Assembly (NCBI GenBank): GCA_910585635.1
Contig: CAJUFE010000062.1
Span: 1 to 29,540 of the forward strand
Length of the DNA stretch: 29,540 nucleotides
DNA from: an uncultured Lachnospiraceae bacterium
Lineage (GTDB): Bacteria; Bacillota; Clostridia; Lachnospirales; Lachnospiraceae
Direction of reading: 5' to 3'
The notes beneath the pieces were generated by a model that saw only the letters and a program-made list of their open reading frames with translations, was not told the origin of the DNA and ran no database searches. The position numbers and the translations under genes were made by a program. The first letter of the stretch is position 1. Every line of letters starts with the position of its first letter. This document shows positions 14,361 to 22,349 of the stretch, one piece after another.

Positions 14361-14369
14361 ATTCTAGCA
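14361..14369 (-). promoter_or_regulatory. Possible extended -10 promoter for the minus-strand membrane protein gene
   Basis: The minus strand reads TGCTAGAAT here (TAGAAT at plus 14361-14366), an extended -10 element about 80 bases before the start. No convincing -35 is visible. Confidence 0.4.
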
Positions 14370-14419
14370 CACTTTTTCCGACCAGGCAGTAAAAATTTTA
14401 TGAAATGCTGTCGGATGGT

Positions 14420-14448
14420 TTGCTTTTTTGCCAAAAGTCCGCTATACT
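14420..14448 (+). promoter_or_regulatory. Sigma-A-type promoter for the YesL-type gene
   Basis: TTGCTT at 14420-14425, 17-base spacer, TATACT at 14443-14448; the start codon lies 83 bases further on. Confidence 0.65.
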
Positions 14449-14531
14449 GTATCATGCAGCAGCCGTGAACGGCTAGACGTGAGCGGCATATCGATGATGG
14501 CATCTATGGACTTAGAAAAGAGGTTGAAGCG

Positions 14532-15263
14532 ATGTTCCAAGGTTTGTTCAATTATGATAATCCAGTATGGCGCTATATCGGAAAGTTCGGGGACCTGATC
14601 CTCCTAAATGTTCTGTGGATCGTCTGCAGTATCCCGATCTTTACCATCGGCGCTTCTACCACCGCCGTCTATTATGTGACCCTGAAGCTGGTGCGGGATG
14701 AGGACGGCTACACCTTCCGTTCCTACTTTCGCTCATTCAAGGAGAATTTCAAACAGGCCACGGCTATATGGCTGCTCCTTTTAGGGACAGGTATCATCCT
14801 GCTGATAGATATCCGCTTTTTCCTGATCGTCCTGACAGGGGCCTCCATGGTCCGTACCCTGTTCACAGCGGCCATAGGTGCGCTGGCGATCCTATGGCTG
14901 TTCATCCTGACCTATGTATTTCCGCTGCAGTGCCGTTTTTATAATCCGGTGAAGCGCACGCTGTTCAATGCCTTCTTCATGTCTGTCCGCCACTTTTTCC
15001 ATACGCTGGGGATGCTGGCGATCGATGCAGGCGTGCTGGTGATGGCCTATTTTTCCGTATTCTATCTGCCGCAGTTTTCGGTCTTGATGATCCTGTTCGG
15101 ATTTCCGCTGATCGCGTTCATCAATTCCTATATCTTTAACAGTATCTTTAAGCGCTATATCAAAGACGACCCCCGGCAGCCAGGAGAGGAAGAGCTGCGG
15201 CCCATCTTAGAGGATGTACAGCTTTCTTCCCTGTCCGCTCCATCAGAAGACAAAACCCCGTGA
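14532..15263 (+). CDS. YesL-family (DUF624) integral membrane protein
   Basis: The 243-residue protein starts with the DUF624 pattern FNYDNPVWRYIGKFGDLILLNVLWIVCSIP followed by IGASTTAVYYV, and has about five or six membrane segments, with a charged, Pro-rich cytoplasmic tail. YesL proteins have no proven activity; they usually sit in carbohydrate-use clusters. The start follows AAAAGAGG at 14516-14523. It is divergent from the binding-protein-like membrane protein and closed by a strong terminator. Confidence 0.88.
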   Translation: MFQGLFNYDNPVWRYIGKFGDLILLNVLWIVCSIPIFTIGASTTAVYYVTLKLVRDEDGYTFRSYFRSFKENFKQATAIWLLLLGTGIILLIDIRFFLIVLTGASMVRTLFTAAIGALAILWLFILTYVFPLQCRFYNPVKRTLFNAFFMSVRHFFHTLGMLAIDAGVLVMAYFSVFYLPQFSVLMILFGFPLIAFINSYIFNSIFKRYIKDDPRQPGEEELRPILEDVQLSSLSAPSEDKTP

Positions 15264-15272
15264 GACAAGAAC

Positions 15273-15324
15273 GATCCGTCAAAATGTGCCGACCATCCGA
15301 GCCCATCTTGATGGATCTTTTTTT
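15273..15324 (+). terminator. Intrinsic terminator after the YesL-type gene
   Basis: GATCCGTCAAAATG at 15273-15286 pairs with CATCTTGATGGATC at 15304-15317 (one G-T, one mismatch), followed by seven T at 15318-15324. Confidence 0.8.
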
Positions 15325-15334
15325 CGAAAAGAAC

Positions 15335-15363
15335 TTGCATTTTTTAAAAGATCGTACTATACT
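15335..15363 (+). promoter_or_regulatory. Sigma-A-type promoter for ispE
   Basis: TTGCAT at 15335-15340, 17-base spacer, TATACT at 15358-15363. The leader then runs about 80 bases through an AT-rich repeated stretch to ATG 15448. Confidence 0.75.
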
Positions 15364-15380
15364 ACTCACATAAGGATACT

Positions 15381-15434
15381 GTATACAAAATAATGAATAC
15401 AAAATAATATATACAAAACAAAGCATCCGTATAC
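15381..15434 (+). promoter_or_regulatory. Candidate operator region with GTATAC palindromes and TATACAAAATAAT repeats
   Basis: Three imperfect direct repeats of TATACAAAATAAT occur at 15382-15394, 15395-15408 and 15409-15421. GTATAC palindromes are found at 15381-15386 and 15429-15434. The block lies just downstream of the ispE promoter. A GntR-family gene is second in the same operon, so autorepression is possible; GntR operators are often short AT-rich palindromes. Confidence 0.35.
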
Positions 15435-15447
15435 AGGAAGGGTACAT

Positions 15448-16341
15448 ATGATCACATATTTAAAACTCAAGGCATATGGGAAGATCAATCTGGCTTTAGA
15501 TGTATTGAGGAAAAGGGAAGACGGCTATCACGATGTCCGCATGATCATGCAGACTGTAGGGATCTACGATCAGATCGAGCTGCATCGGACGGTAAAGCCT
15601 GGGATCGCTGTGGAGACAAACTTAAGCTATCTGCCGGTCAATGAGAACAACCTGGTCCATCAGGCTGCGAAGCTCCTTATGGATGGCGCAAGGATCCAGG
15701 ATGGGATCCATATCCAGCTGAAAAAGTTCCTCCCGGTCTCGGCCGGGATGGCTGGAGGGAGCAGCGATGCGGCGGCAGTGCTCTTCGGTGTGAACAAGAT
15801 GTTCCGCCTGGGGCTTTCGAAGGAGCAGCTGATGGAGCAGGGCGTGAAGATCGGAGCTGATGTGCCCTACTGTATCTTAAGGGGCACGGCTCTATCGGAG
15901 GGGATCGGGGAGAAGCTGACCCCATTGCCCCCTATGCCCCAGTGCCATCTGGTGATCGCTAAGCCGGGGATCAATGTTTCTACAAGATACGTGTATGAGA
16001 ACCTGCAGGCTGATGCGCTGAGGCCGGAGCAGCATCCGGATATCAACGGGATGGTGGATGCGATCCGGCAGCAGGACCTCATCCAGGTTGCCGGGAAGCT
16101 GGGGAACGTATTGGAGACGGTCACGGCCAAAAAGTATCCGGTCATCGAGGAGATCAAGGATGTCATGCGGAAAAAGGGTGCGCTGAACGCGCTGATGAGC
16201 GGCAGCGGCCCAACCGTTTTTGGCCTGTTCACAGAACTGGGACAGGCGAAGGCGGCTTATGAGGAACTGCGGTACGGCCCGTCTTCCGATCTGGCTAAGC
16301 AGGCGTATCTCACAAGTTTTTTTCATGCGCAGCAGAGCTGA
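15448..16341 (+). CDS. ispE: 4-diphosphocytidyl-2-C-methyl-D-erythritol kinase
   Basis: This GHMP-family kinase phosphorylates CDP-methylerythritol with ATP in the non-mevalonate (MEP) route to isoprenoids. The 297-residue protein shows the IspE N-terminal AYGKINLAL with the catalytic Lys12, the ATP-binding motif PVSAGMAGGSSDAA (residues 96-109), GADVPYCI with the likely catalytic Asp138, and the C-terminal GHMP motif LMSGSGPTVFGLF. Length is normal for the family. The start ATG 15448 follows AGGAAGGG. A GntR-family gene begins 64 bases downstream on the same strand, and the two probably form an operon, an arrangement seen in other Clostridia. Confidence 0.97.
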   Translation: MITYLKLKAYGKINLALDVLRKREDGYHDVRMIMQTVGIYDQIELHRTVKPGIAVETNLSYLPVNENNLVHQAAKLLMDGARIQDGIHIQLKKFLPVSAGMAGGSSDAAAVLFGVNKMFRLGLSKEQLMEQGVKIGADVPYCILRGTALSEGIGEKLTPLPPMPQCHLVIAKPGINVSTRYVYENLQADALRPEQHPDINGMVDAIRQQDLIQVAGKLGNVLETVTAKKYPVIEEIKDVMRKKGALNALMSGSGPTVFGLFTELGQAKAAYEELRYGPSSDLAKQAYLTSFFHAQQS

Positions 16342-16405
16342 CCGCCGTGTCTGGCGGAAAGGACAGAGCAGAGAGTGCAGACCGAGATGGTCGATGGAGG
16401 GACTT

Positions 16406-17089
16406 ATGATGGGGAACGGGTTTAATGTGACGATGAACGAATATCTGCCTTTGCGGGACGTGGTCTTTAACACACTGCGTCAGGCGATCTTAAAGGGTGA
16501 GTTGGAGCCAGGAGAGCGGCTGATGGAGATCCAACTGTCCGAGCGTTTGGGGGTGAGCCGTACACCGATCCGTGAGGCGATCCGGAAGCTGGAGCTGGAA
16601 GGGCTGGTGCTCATGATCCCCCGGAAGGGGGCCGAGGTGGCGAAGATCTCCGAGACTAGCCTGCGGGAGGTACTGGAGGTCCGCCGCTCTTTAGAAGAGC
16701 TGGCGGCAGAGCTGGCCTGCCAGAGGATCGGGGAGAGAGAGCTCTTGGATCTGGAGGAGGCAGAGGAGGCTTTTGCGGAGGCGATCATAAACGGGGAACC
16801 GATGGAGATCGCGGAGAGCGATGAGCATTACCATGACCTGATCTACCAGGCTACAGGGAACAGCCGTCTGGTCCAGATCTTGAACAATCTGCGGGAGCAG
16901 ATGTACCGCTATCGTCTGGAATACATCAAGGATGAGGATAAACGTCAGATCCTGGTCGTGGAGCATGAGCATATCCTGCAGGCCCTAAAGAACCACGATA
17001 TCCAGGATGCCAAGAGCGCGGTGAGAGGACATATCGATAACCAGCAGCTGACCGTCTCTAAAAATATCAAAGAAAAGCAAGAAAGATAA
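16406..17089 (+). CDS. GntR-family transcriptional regulator, FCD (FadR) subfamily
   Basis: The 227-residue protein has an N-terminal winged helix (about residues 14-75) with LREA-type signature LGVSRTPIREAIRKLELEGL and the wing PRKGAEV. A helical FCD domain follows (about 85-215), with metal or ligand residues visible in ESDEHYHDLIYQATGN, VEHEHILQAL and AVRGHID. FCD regulators typically bind small carboxylates through a metal ion. The start is ATG 16406 or the adjacent ATG 16409; GGAGGG at 16396-16401 serves either. It is likely co-transcribed with ispE. Its ligand cannot be read from sequence. Confidence 0.92.
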   Translation: MMGNGFNVTMNEYLPLRDVVFNTLRQAILKGELEPGERLMEIQLSERLGVSRTPIREAIRKLELEGLVLMIPRKGAEVAKISETSLREVLEVRRSLEELAAELACQRIGERELLDLEEAEEAFAEAIINGEPMEIAESDEHYHDLIYQATGNSRLVQILNNLREQMYRYRLEYIKDEDKRQILVVEHEHILQALKNHDIQDAKSAVRGHIDNQQLTVSKNIKEKQER

Positions 17090-17125
17090 AGCGGCTATAA
17101 AATTGTGAAAAAAATATGAAATCCA

Positions 17126-17154
17126 TTGACAAAGTGACAACCTGTCATTATCAT
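17126..17154 (+). promoter_or_regulatory. Sigma-A-type promoter of the tetR-efflux operon
   Basis: A perfect TTGACA at 17126-17131, 17-base spacer, TATCAT at 17149-17154. The spacer contains one whole operator palindrome, and a second one begins three bases after the -10. Confidence 0.85.
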
Positions 17155-17177
17155 AGTGACAGGTTGTCACTTTGTCA
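17127..17177. promoter_or_regulatory. TetR-type operator: perfect 21-bp inverted repeat
   Basis: The arm at 17127-17147 is the exact reverse complement of 17157-17177, with a nine-base centre. Each arm itself contains a palindrome of form TGACA-N3-TGTCA (17135-17147 and 17157-17169). One site fills the promoter spacer and the other covers the expected transcription start. This is what a self-repressing TetR protein would need, and the tetR gene starts 23 bases after it. Confidence 0.85.
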
Positions 17178-17199
17178 TGATGGAGAGGATGGTGGTCTG

Positions 17200-17889
17200 A
17201 TGCCGACGGAACGGTTTTACCATTTGCCGGAGGAAAAAAAGCAGCTGATCCGGGAAGCCGCGATCAAGGAGTTTTGCCGGGTGCCTTTGGAAAAGGCATC
17301 TATCAACAAGATCGTGCGGAACGCAAAGATATCCAGAGGCAGTTTTTATACCTATTTCCAGGATAAAGAGGATGTGCTGGAATATATATTTGAAGATGTG
17401 ATCTTACAGCTGCAGAGTATCTGCAAGGAGGTGTTGGTCAAAAGTGGAGGAGATCTCTGGGAACTCCCCCCGAACCTTCTGGAGCATACCATCGAGCTGT
17501 GCCAGAGGAACCGGTTATTCGCGCTGACCCAAAGCGTGAATGGCGGTCATACGCTCATCAGCATCCTGGATAAAAAGGTCTGCGCGGCTCCCTGCTGTCC
17601 GGTCTTCCAGGAGGATGACGACGGCCGGTGCCAGGCGAAGACGACGCAGACCAAGCAAGAGGTCATCCAGGACAGGATGCAGCTGTTCCTGAAAGAGTTG
17701 TATGTACTGACCGATACCAGCCGTCTCAAGATCAGCAGCTTCCAGGAGTTCCGGACTGTGTTCTCCACATGCGCCATGATCTTAGTGGGGGCGATCGGGG
17801 AGATCTATCAAAAGAAAGATGATATAGGAGCAGTAAAAGAAATGTTCAACAAAAGGCTGGATTATCTGAAATATGGGGTCGTAAAGTAG
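17200..17889 (+). CDS. TetR-family transcriptional repressor of the efflux operon
   Basis: The 229-residue protein has a TetR-type N-terminal helix-turn-helix (about residues 30-55): KASINKIVRNAKISRGSFYTYFQDKEDVLEYIF carries the family pattern in which recognition helix and SFYxYF follow each other. The helical C-terminal region is the ligand-binding part and contains a CAAPCC Cys-rich stretch, possibly redox or metal sensitive. ATG 17200 is the only in-frame ATG close to the DNA-binding domain; GGAGAGG at 17182-17188 precedes it. It lies 36 bases before the membrane fusion protein gene and directly after a large operator palindrome. It most likely represses the whole operon until an efflux substrate binds. 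Confidence 0.92.
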   Translation: MPTERFYHLPEEKKQLIREAAIKEFCRVPLEKASINKIVRNAKISRGSFYTYFQDKEDVLEYIFEDVILQLQSICKEVLVKSGGDLWELPPNLLEHTIELCQRNRLFALTQSVNGGHTLISILDKKVCAAPCCPVFQEDDDGRCQAKTTQTKQEVIQDRMQLFLKELYVLTDTSRLKISSFQEFRTVFSTCAMILVGAIGEIYQKKDDIGAVKEMFNKRLDYLKYGVVK

Positions 17890-17925
17890 TAAGAGGACCA
17901 TTGATGAGCAAAGAGGAGATAGAAA

Positions 17926-19140
17926 ATGAAAAAGAGTGCAAAGATAGTGATCGTAGTCATGATAGCAGGGATCCTGGTATTGGCGGCCCTGCGCCTGTTG
18001 AAGAAGGATCCGCCGGTAGAGGCGGTCCCCCTGCCCAATGTTTCGGTGGAGGCCCCGGTGCGGGCAGACATCATCCTGGAGAGCGGGCTGATCGGTACGG
18101 TGGAGCCTTCGGATATCATCCATGTGACGCCCAAGGTGGCCGGGGAGATCGTGGAGACCTACGTGGAGGCCGGAACGGTGGTGGCCCAGGGGCAGCCCTT
18201 GTGCCGCATCGATAACCAGAAGCAGATCGATAACGCCAAGATCCAGATGGATTCTGCCGCGGTAGCCATGCAGAATGCCCAGGCCACATTGAGCCGGATG
18301 CAGGTCCTTTTTGCCACCGGCGATATCTCCGCCCAGGCTTTTGAGCAGACCCAGGCCCAGGCCAGATCGGCCCAGCTGCAGTATGAAGCGGCAAAGCTGG
18401 GCTATGACACCCAGGTGGAATTCAGCACGGTCACAGCCCCCATAAGCGGGAGCTTAGAAAGTGTGAGCATGGACCTGCACAGCACCGTATCCCAGAGCTC
18501 TGTGCTCTGTGTGATCACGGGAGAGGGGCTGCGCAAGGTCACCTTTTCCGTTCCGGAGAGGATTCGGGACGGCCTGCAGATAGGCGATGAGATCCGTCTG
18601 GAGAAGCAGGGGACGACCTATCAGGCGGCCATCACAGAGCTGGCCAGTATGATCTCCCCCCAGACCGGGCTTTTTGAGGTGGAGGCTACAGTGGAGAACG
18701 GCCAGGCGCTGGCTACCGGCAGCACGGTGAAGCTGTATGTGGTCTCCAGCCGCGCGGAGGATGTGATCACGGTCCCGGTGGACGCCGTGTACTATGAGGG
18801 CGGAGATGCCTATCTGTATGTCTGCGAAGCCAGCACTACGGTACATAAGGTCCCGGTGGAGACCGGGATCTTTGACGACGAGAAGATCCAGATCCTGTCC
18901 GGGATCGCTATGGAGGATGCCGTCATCGTCAGCTGGAGCTCCGAGCTGTACGAGGGTTCCCAGGTGAACGTGGTCACGAAAGGCCAGGCAGCAGAGAAGG
19001 GACCGGGGGCAGGGGGCCAGCAGACAGCAGAGGACGGTCCGGCCCAGGCAGGCGGCGCAGAGGACGGCCCGGCCCAGGCAGGCGGCGCAGAGGCGGCAGC
19101 ATTGGAAGCTGCCGATGACACTGAGACGAGCGCACAGTAA
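17926..19140 (+). CDS. RND efflux membrane fusion protein (HlyD/AcrA family)
   Basis: The 404-residue protein has an N-terminal membrane anchor (about residues 5-24), followed by a lipoyl-like half-domain (HVTPKVAGEIVETYVEAGTVVAQGQPLCRID), a helical hairpin (about 100-165), the second lipoyl half (VTAPISGSLESVSMDLHSTV), and beta-barrel and membrane-proximal domains. Such proteins couple the inner-membrane pump to its outer partner. The C-terminal 50 residues are Ala/Gly/Glu-rich and contain a perfect-in-frame 10-residue duplication (EDGPAQAGGA). The start follows GAGGAGAT. The permease gene begins 12 bases after its stop, so the two are made together. Confidence 0.93.
   Translation: MKKSAKIVIVVMIAGILVLAALRLLKKDPPVEAVPLPNVSVEAPVRADIILESGLIGTVEPSDIIHVTPKVAGEIVETYVEAGTVVAQGQPLCRIDNQKQIDNAKIQMDSAAVAMQNAQATLSRMQVLFATGDISAQAFEQTQAQARSAQLQYEAAKLGYDTQVEFSTVTAPISGSLESVSMDLHSTVSQSSVLCVITGEGLRKVTFSVPERIRDGLQIGDEIRLEKQGTTYQAAITELASMISPQTGLFEVEATVENGQALATGSTVKLYVVSSRAEDVITVPVDAVYYEGGDAYLYVCEASTTVHKVPVETGIFDDEKIQILSGIAMEDAVIVSWSSELYEGSQVNVVTKGQAAEKGPGAGGQQTAEDGPAQAGGAEDGPAQAGGAEAAALEAADDTETSAQ
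19030..19089 (+). repeat. 30-bp direct duplication in the membrane fusion protein tail
   Basis: Two adjacent 30-bp units (19030-19059 and 19060-19089) differ at a single base and encode EDGPAQAGGA twice. It is a recent in-frame tandem duplication in a disordered tail. Confidence 0.9.
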
Positions 19141-19152
19141 GGAGGCGGTCTT

Positions 19153-22100
19153 ATGAGCTTGACAAAAACAGTCTTAAAAAGGCCCGTGACCACGATCCTG
19201 TGCGTCCTGTGCCTGGTCGTGTTCGGCCTTCTTTCCGTTTTCAATGCGAAGCTGGAGCTGACCCCGGAGATGGAGATGCCCATGATGATCATCAGCACCA
19301 TCTATGCAGGGGCTAACCCGGAGGATATCAACGATCTGATCACCAAGCCGGTGGAGGATGAGGTCAGCACCCTGACCGGCATCGATAGCATGACCTCCAT
19401 GTCTAATGAGAACATGTCCATCATCATGCTGCAGTATGAGTACGGCACCGACATGGATAAGGCCTATTCAGACCTAAAGAAAAAGCTGGATGCCCTCCAG
19501 CGGGACCTCCCGGAGGATGCCCAGACGCCGAACATCATGGAATTTGACATCAATGATACGGCCAGCGTCTACCTGGCGGTGAACAACCCAGAGGCAGGGA
19601 ACCTCTACAACTACGTGGATAATGAGATCGTCCCGGAATTTGAAAAGCTGTCCTCCGTGGCCAGTGTCGATATCAGCGGCGGCCGCGAGGAATATATCCA
19701 GGTAAAGCTGGATGCCCAGAAGCTGCAGCAGTACCACCTGACCATGCAGGCCGTAGCGTCCACCTTAGGGAGCGCGGATTTTACATACCCGGCAGGGGAA
19801 ACGCGGGTGGGCGGCCTGGATCTGTCGGTGTCCGCAGGCGTGGAGTACCCTACCATAGAGAGCCTAAAGCAGATCCCGATCGTGACGGGCAACGGAAATG
19901 TCCTCTATATGGAGGATATCGCCCAGATCGGCTATAACTTAGAGGATGCGGCCGGTATCGGACGCTACAATGGCAATGATACCGTCACGGTGAGCATCAA
20001 GAAGCAGCAGCAGTCCAGCGCTATGGATGTGTCCAGACAGGTGACCCGTGCCATCGATGCCATGAAGAGGAACGATCCGAACCTGGAGATCATCGTGATC
20101 AATGATGCCAGCGATCAGCTGCTCAGCTCCTTAAAGTCCGTGTTCCAGACCATGATCATGGCGGTCATCGTATCCATGGTCATCATCTTCCTGTTCTTTG
20201 GGGATCTGAAAGCCTCCCTGATCGTAGGGACCTCCATCCCGATCTCGATCCTGGCGGCTCTGGTGGGCATGTGGGCGGCTGGTTTTTCCTTGAACATGAT
20301 CACCCTCAGCGCCCTGGTCCTTGGTGTAGGTATGATGGTCGATAACTCGATCGTGGTCCTGGAGAGCTGCTTCCGCTCTACAGAAGATGTAGGCTTCCGT
20401 GAGTACGCAGAGGCGGCCGTTAAGGGCAGCGGGATCGTGGTCCAGTCGATCATCGGCTCCACAGCCACCACCTGTGTGGTGTTCATCCCCATGGGCCTTA
20501 TGAGCGGTATGAGCGGGCAGATGTTCAAGCCTTTAGCCTTTACCATCGTGTTCTGTATGGTGGCTTCTTTGATCTCCGCCATGACGATCGTACCCTTGTG
20601 CTTCGTGTTCTATCGGCCGAAGGAAAAGGAGAAGTCACCGGCAGGCGGCTTTGTCCGTTGGCTGCAGGATACCTACCGGAGCCTGATGGCGGTGATCTTA
20701 CCGAAGCGGAAGACCGTCATCTTCGTGACCATCATCCTGCTGATCTTATCCTTTATGATGGCCGGGCAGCTGAAGATGGAGATGATGCCCATGGGCGACG
20801 AGGGTACGATCACGATCAGTATCGAGACCAGGCCCGGCCTTACGGTAGAACGGACGGACGAGATCTTCCGGCAGGTGGAGGCGGTGGTGACCGCGGAGGA
20901 GGACCTGGATTCTTATGTACTCTCCTCCGGCGCCAGCGGCCTCAGTATGTCTTTGGGGGGCGGGGCCACTCTGACCGCTTATCTGAAGGATGACCGGCAG
21001 ATGGAAACTTCTGAAGTATTAAAGAAGTGGAAGTCGTTATTAAGTACGATGGACGACTGTAACATCACATTGGAAGAGAGCAGCACCATGAGCGCCATGT
21101 CCGTGGACAACAGCAGCTATGAGCTGATCCTAAGGAGCACCCAGTATGACGACTTGAAAGCCGTATCGGACCGGATCGTAGAGGAGCTGAAGGCAAGGCC
21201 GGATCTGACCAGGGTCCATTCCAGCCTGGAAAATGCGGCGCCTGTGGTCAAGATCCATGTGGATCCGATCCAGGCCGTGGCAGAAGGGCTGACCCCGGTC
21301 CAGGTGGCGGGCAGCATCAACCAGACCTTGAGCGGCACCACAGCCACCACCCTGGAGGTGGACGGCAATGAGATCGATGTCAAGGTGGAATTCCCCAAGG
21401 AAGACTATGACACCATCGACGAGGTGAAAGGGATCATGCTGATGAACGCTTCCGGAGCCAGCATCGCCCTCAGCGATATCGCCCAGATCCGGTTCGAGGA
21501 CAGCCCCCAGAGCATCATCCGGGGCGACCGCCAGTACCGAGTGACGATCACCGGAGATTACACCGATGCCGCGGATCCGGATATGCTGAAGAACCGCTCC
21601 ATCATCTACGATGAAGTGGTCGCGCCGAACCTGGAGGCTACGGTATCCATCGCGGAAAATGCCATGACCGAGCAGATGAACGAGGAGTTCGCCTCCCTGT
21701 TCCAGGCGATCGCCGTGGCTGTGTTCCTGGTCTTCGTGGTCATGGCCGCACAGTTTGAATCGCCCAAGTTCTCCTTTATGGTCATGACCACGATCCCCTT
21801 CAGCCTGATCGGATCCTTCGGTCTTTTGTGGCTCACGGACTGCAGCATCAGCATGCCGTCCCTGCTGGGATTTTTGATGCTGGTGGGTACGGTGGTGAAC
21901 AACGGTATCCTTTATGTGGATACGGTGAACCAGTATCGGTCGACCATGGATATGGACACCGCGCTGATCGAGGCGGGGACTACCCGTCTGCGCCCGATCC
22001 TCATGACTACCCTGACCACCATCGTGGCGATGATCCCCATGGCCATGGCTTATGGGGACAGCGGCGAGATGATGCAGGGCCTGGCCCTGGTGGATGTGGG

Positions 22101-22197
22101 CGGCCTGGTGGCCTCCACGATCTTGGCGCTCCTCATGCTGCCGGCCTACTATTCCGTCATGAGCCGGAAGCCGAAGAAGCAGGTCAGCTATGACTGA
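19153..22197 (+). CDS. RND-family efflux permease (AcrB/SwrC-like)
   Basis: The 1014-residue protein has the RND layout: an N-terminal membrane helix (RPVTTILCVLCLVVFGLLSVF), a large extracytoplasmic loop, six helices, a second loop, and six C-terminal helices. Helix 4 has GVGMMVDNSIVVLES with Asp397, matching AcrB Asp407; the neighbouring position is Asn where AcrB has Asp408. Helix 10 reads GTVVNNGILYVD and lacks the AcrB Lys940, as in other Gram-positive SwrC-like pumps. It is a proton-driven exporter of drugs, lipids or lipopeptides; the substrate is not predictable. GGAGG precedes ATG 19153. It forms an operon with the membrane fusion protein. Confidence 0.95.
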   Translation: MSLTKTVLKRPVTTILCVLCLVVFGLLSVFNAKLELTPEMEMPMMIISTIYAGANPEDINDLITKPVEDEVSTLTGIDSMTSMSNENMSIIMLQYEYGTDMDKAYSDLKKKLDALQRDLPEDAQTPNIMEFDINDTASVYLAVNNPEAGNLYNYVDNEIVPEFEKLSSVASVDISGGREEYIQVKLDAQKLQQYHLTMQAVASTLGSADFTYPAGETRVGGLDLSVSAGVEYPTIESLKQIPIVTGNGNVLYMEDIAQIGYNLEDAAGIGRYNGNDTVTVSIKKQQQSSAMDVSRQVTRAIDAMKRNDPNLEIIVINDASDQLLSSLKSVFQTMIMAVIVSMVIIFLFFGDLKASLIVGTSIPISILAALVGMWAAGFSLNMITLSALVLGVGMMVDNSIVVLESCFRSTEDVGFREYAEAAVKGSGIVVQSIIGSTATTCVVFIPMGLMSGMSGQMFKPLAFTIVFCMVASLISAMTIVPLCFVFYRPKEKEKSPAGGFVRWLQDTYRSLMAVILPKRKTVIFVTIILLILSFMMAGQLKMEMMPMGDEGTITISIETRPGLTVERTDEIFRQVEAVVTAEEDLDSYVLSSGASGLSMSLGGGATLTAYLKDDRQMETSEVLKKWKSLLSTMDDCNITLEESSTMSAMSVDNSSYELILRSTQYDDLKAVSDRIVEELKARPDLTRVHSSLENAAPVVKIHVDPIQAVAEGLTPVQVAGSINQTLSGTTATTLEVDGNEIDVKVEFPKEDYDTIDEVKGIMLMNASGASIALSDIAQIRFEDSPQSIIRGDRQYRVTITGDYTDAADPDMLKNRSIIYDEVVAPNLEATVSIAENAMTEQMNEEFASLFQAIAVAVFLVFVVMAAQFESPKFSFMVMTTIPFSLIGSFGLLWLTDCSISMPSLLGFLMLVGTVVNNGILYVDTVNQYRSTMDMDTALIEAGTTRLRPILMTTLTTIVAMIPMAMAYGDSGEMMQGLALVDVGGLVASTILALLMLPAYYSVMSRKPKKQVSYD

Positions 22198-22349
22198 CCG
22201 CCCCGGTCTGTGAGACAGAGGGCTGTGGGCGAGCAGGACGGGCGGCCGCAGCCGTGAGCAGATGTGCAGGAGGACATGGTCAGACCGTCATGCGTTCAGC
22301 AGCGGACTTGATAGTATAAGAGAGGCGACATTTAGGAAAGGAGCCCGAT

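Noticed and set aside
22198..22349. Equal 152-base gaps before each TolC-like gene considered as a duplicated regulatory region
   Set aside because: The two gaps have the same length but no clear sequence similarity by eye, so the match in length is probably coincidence.
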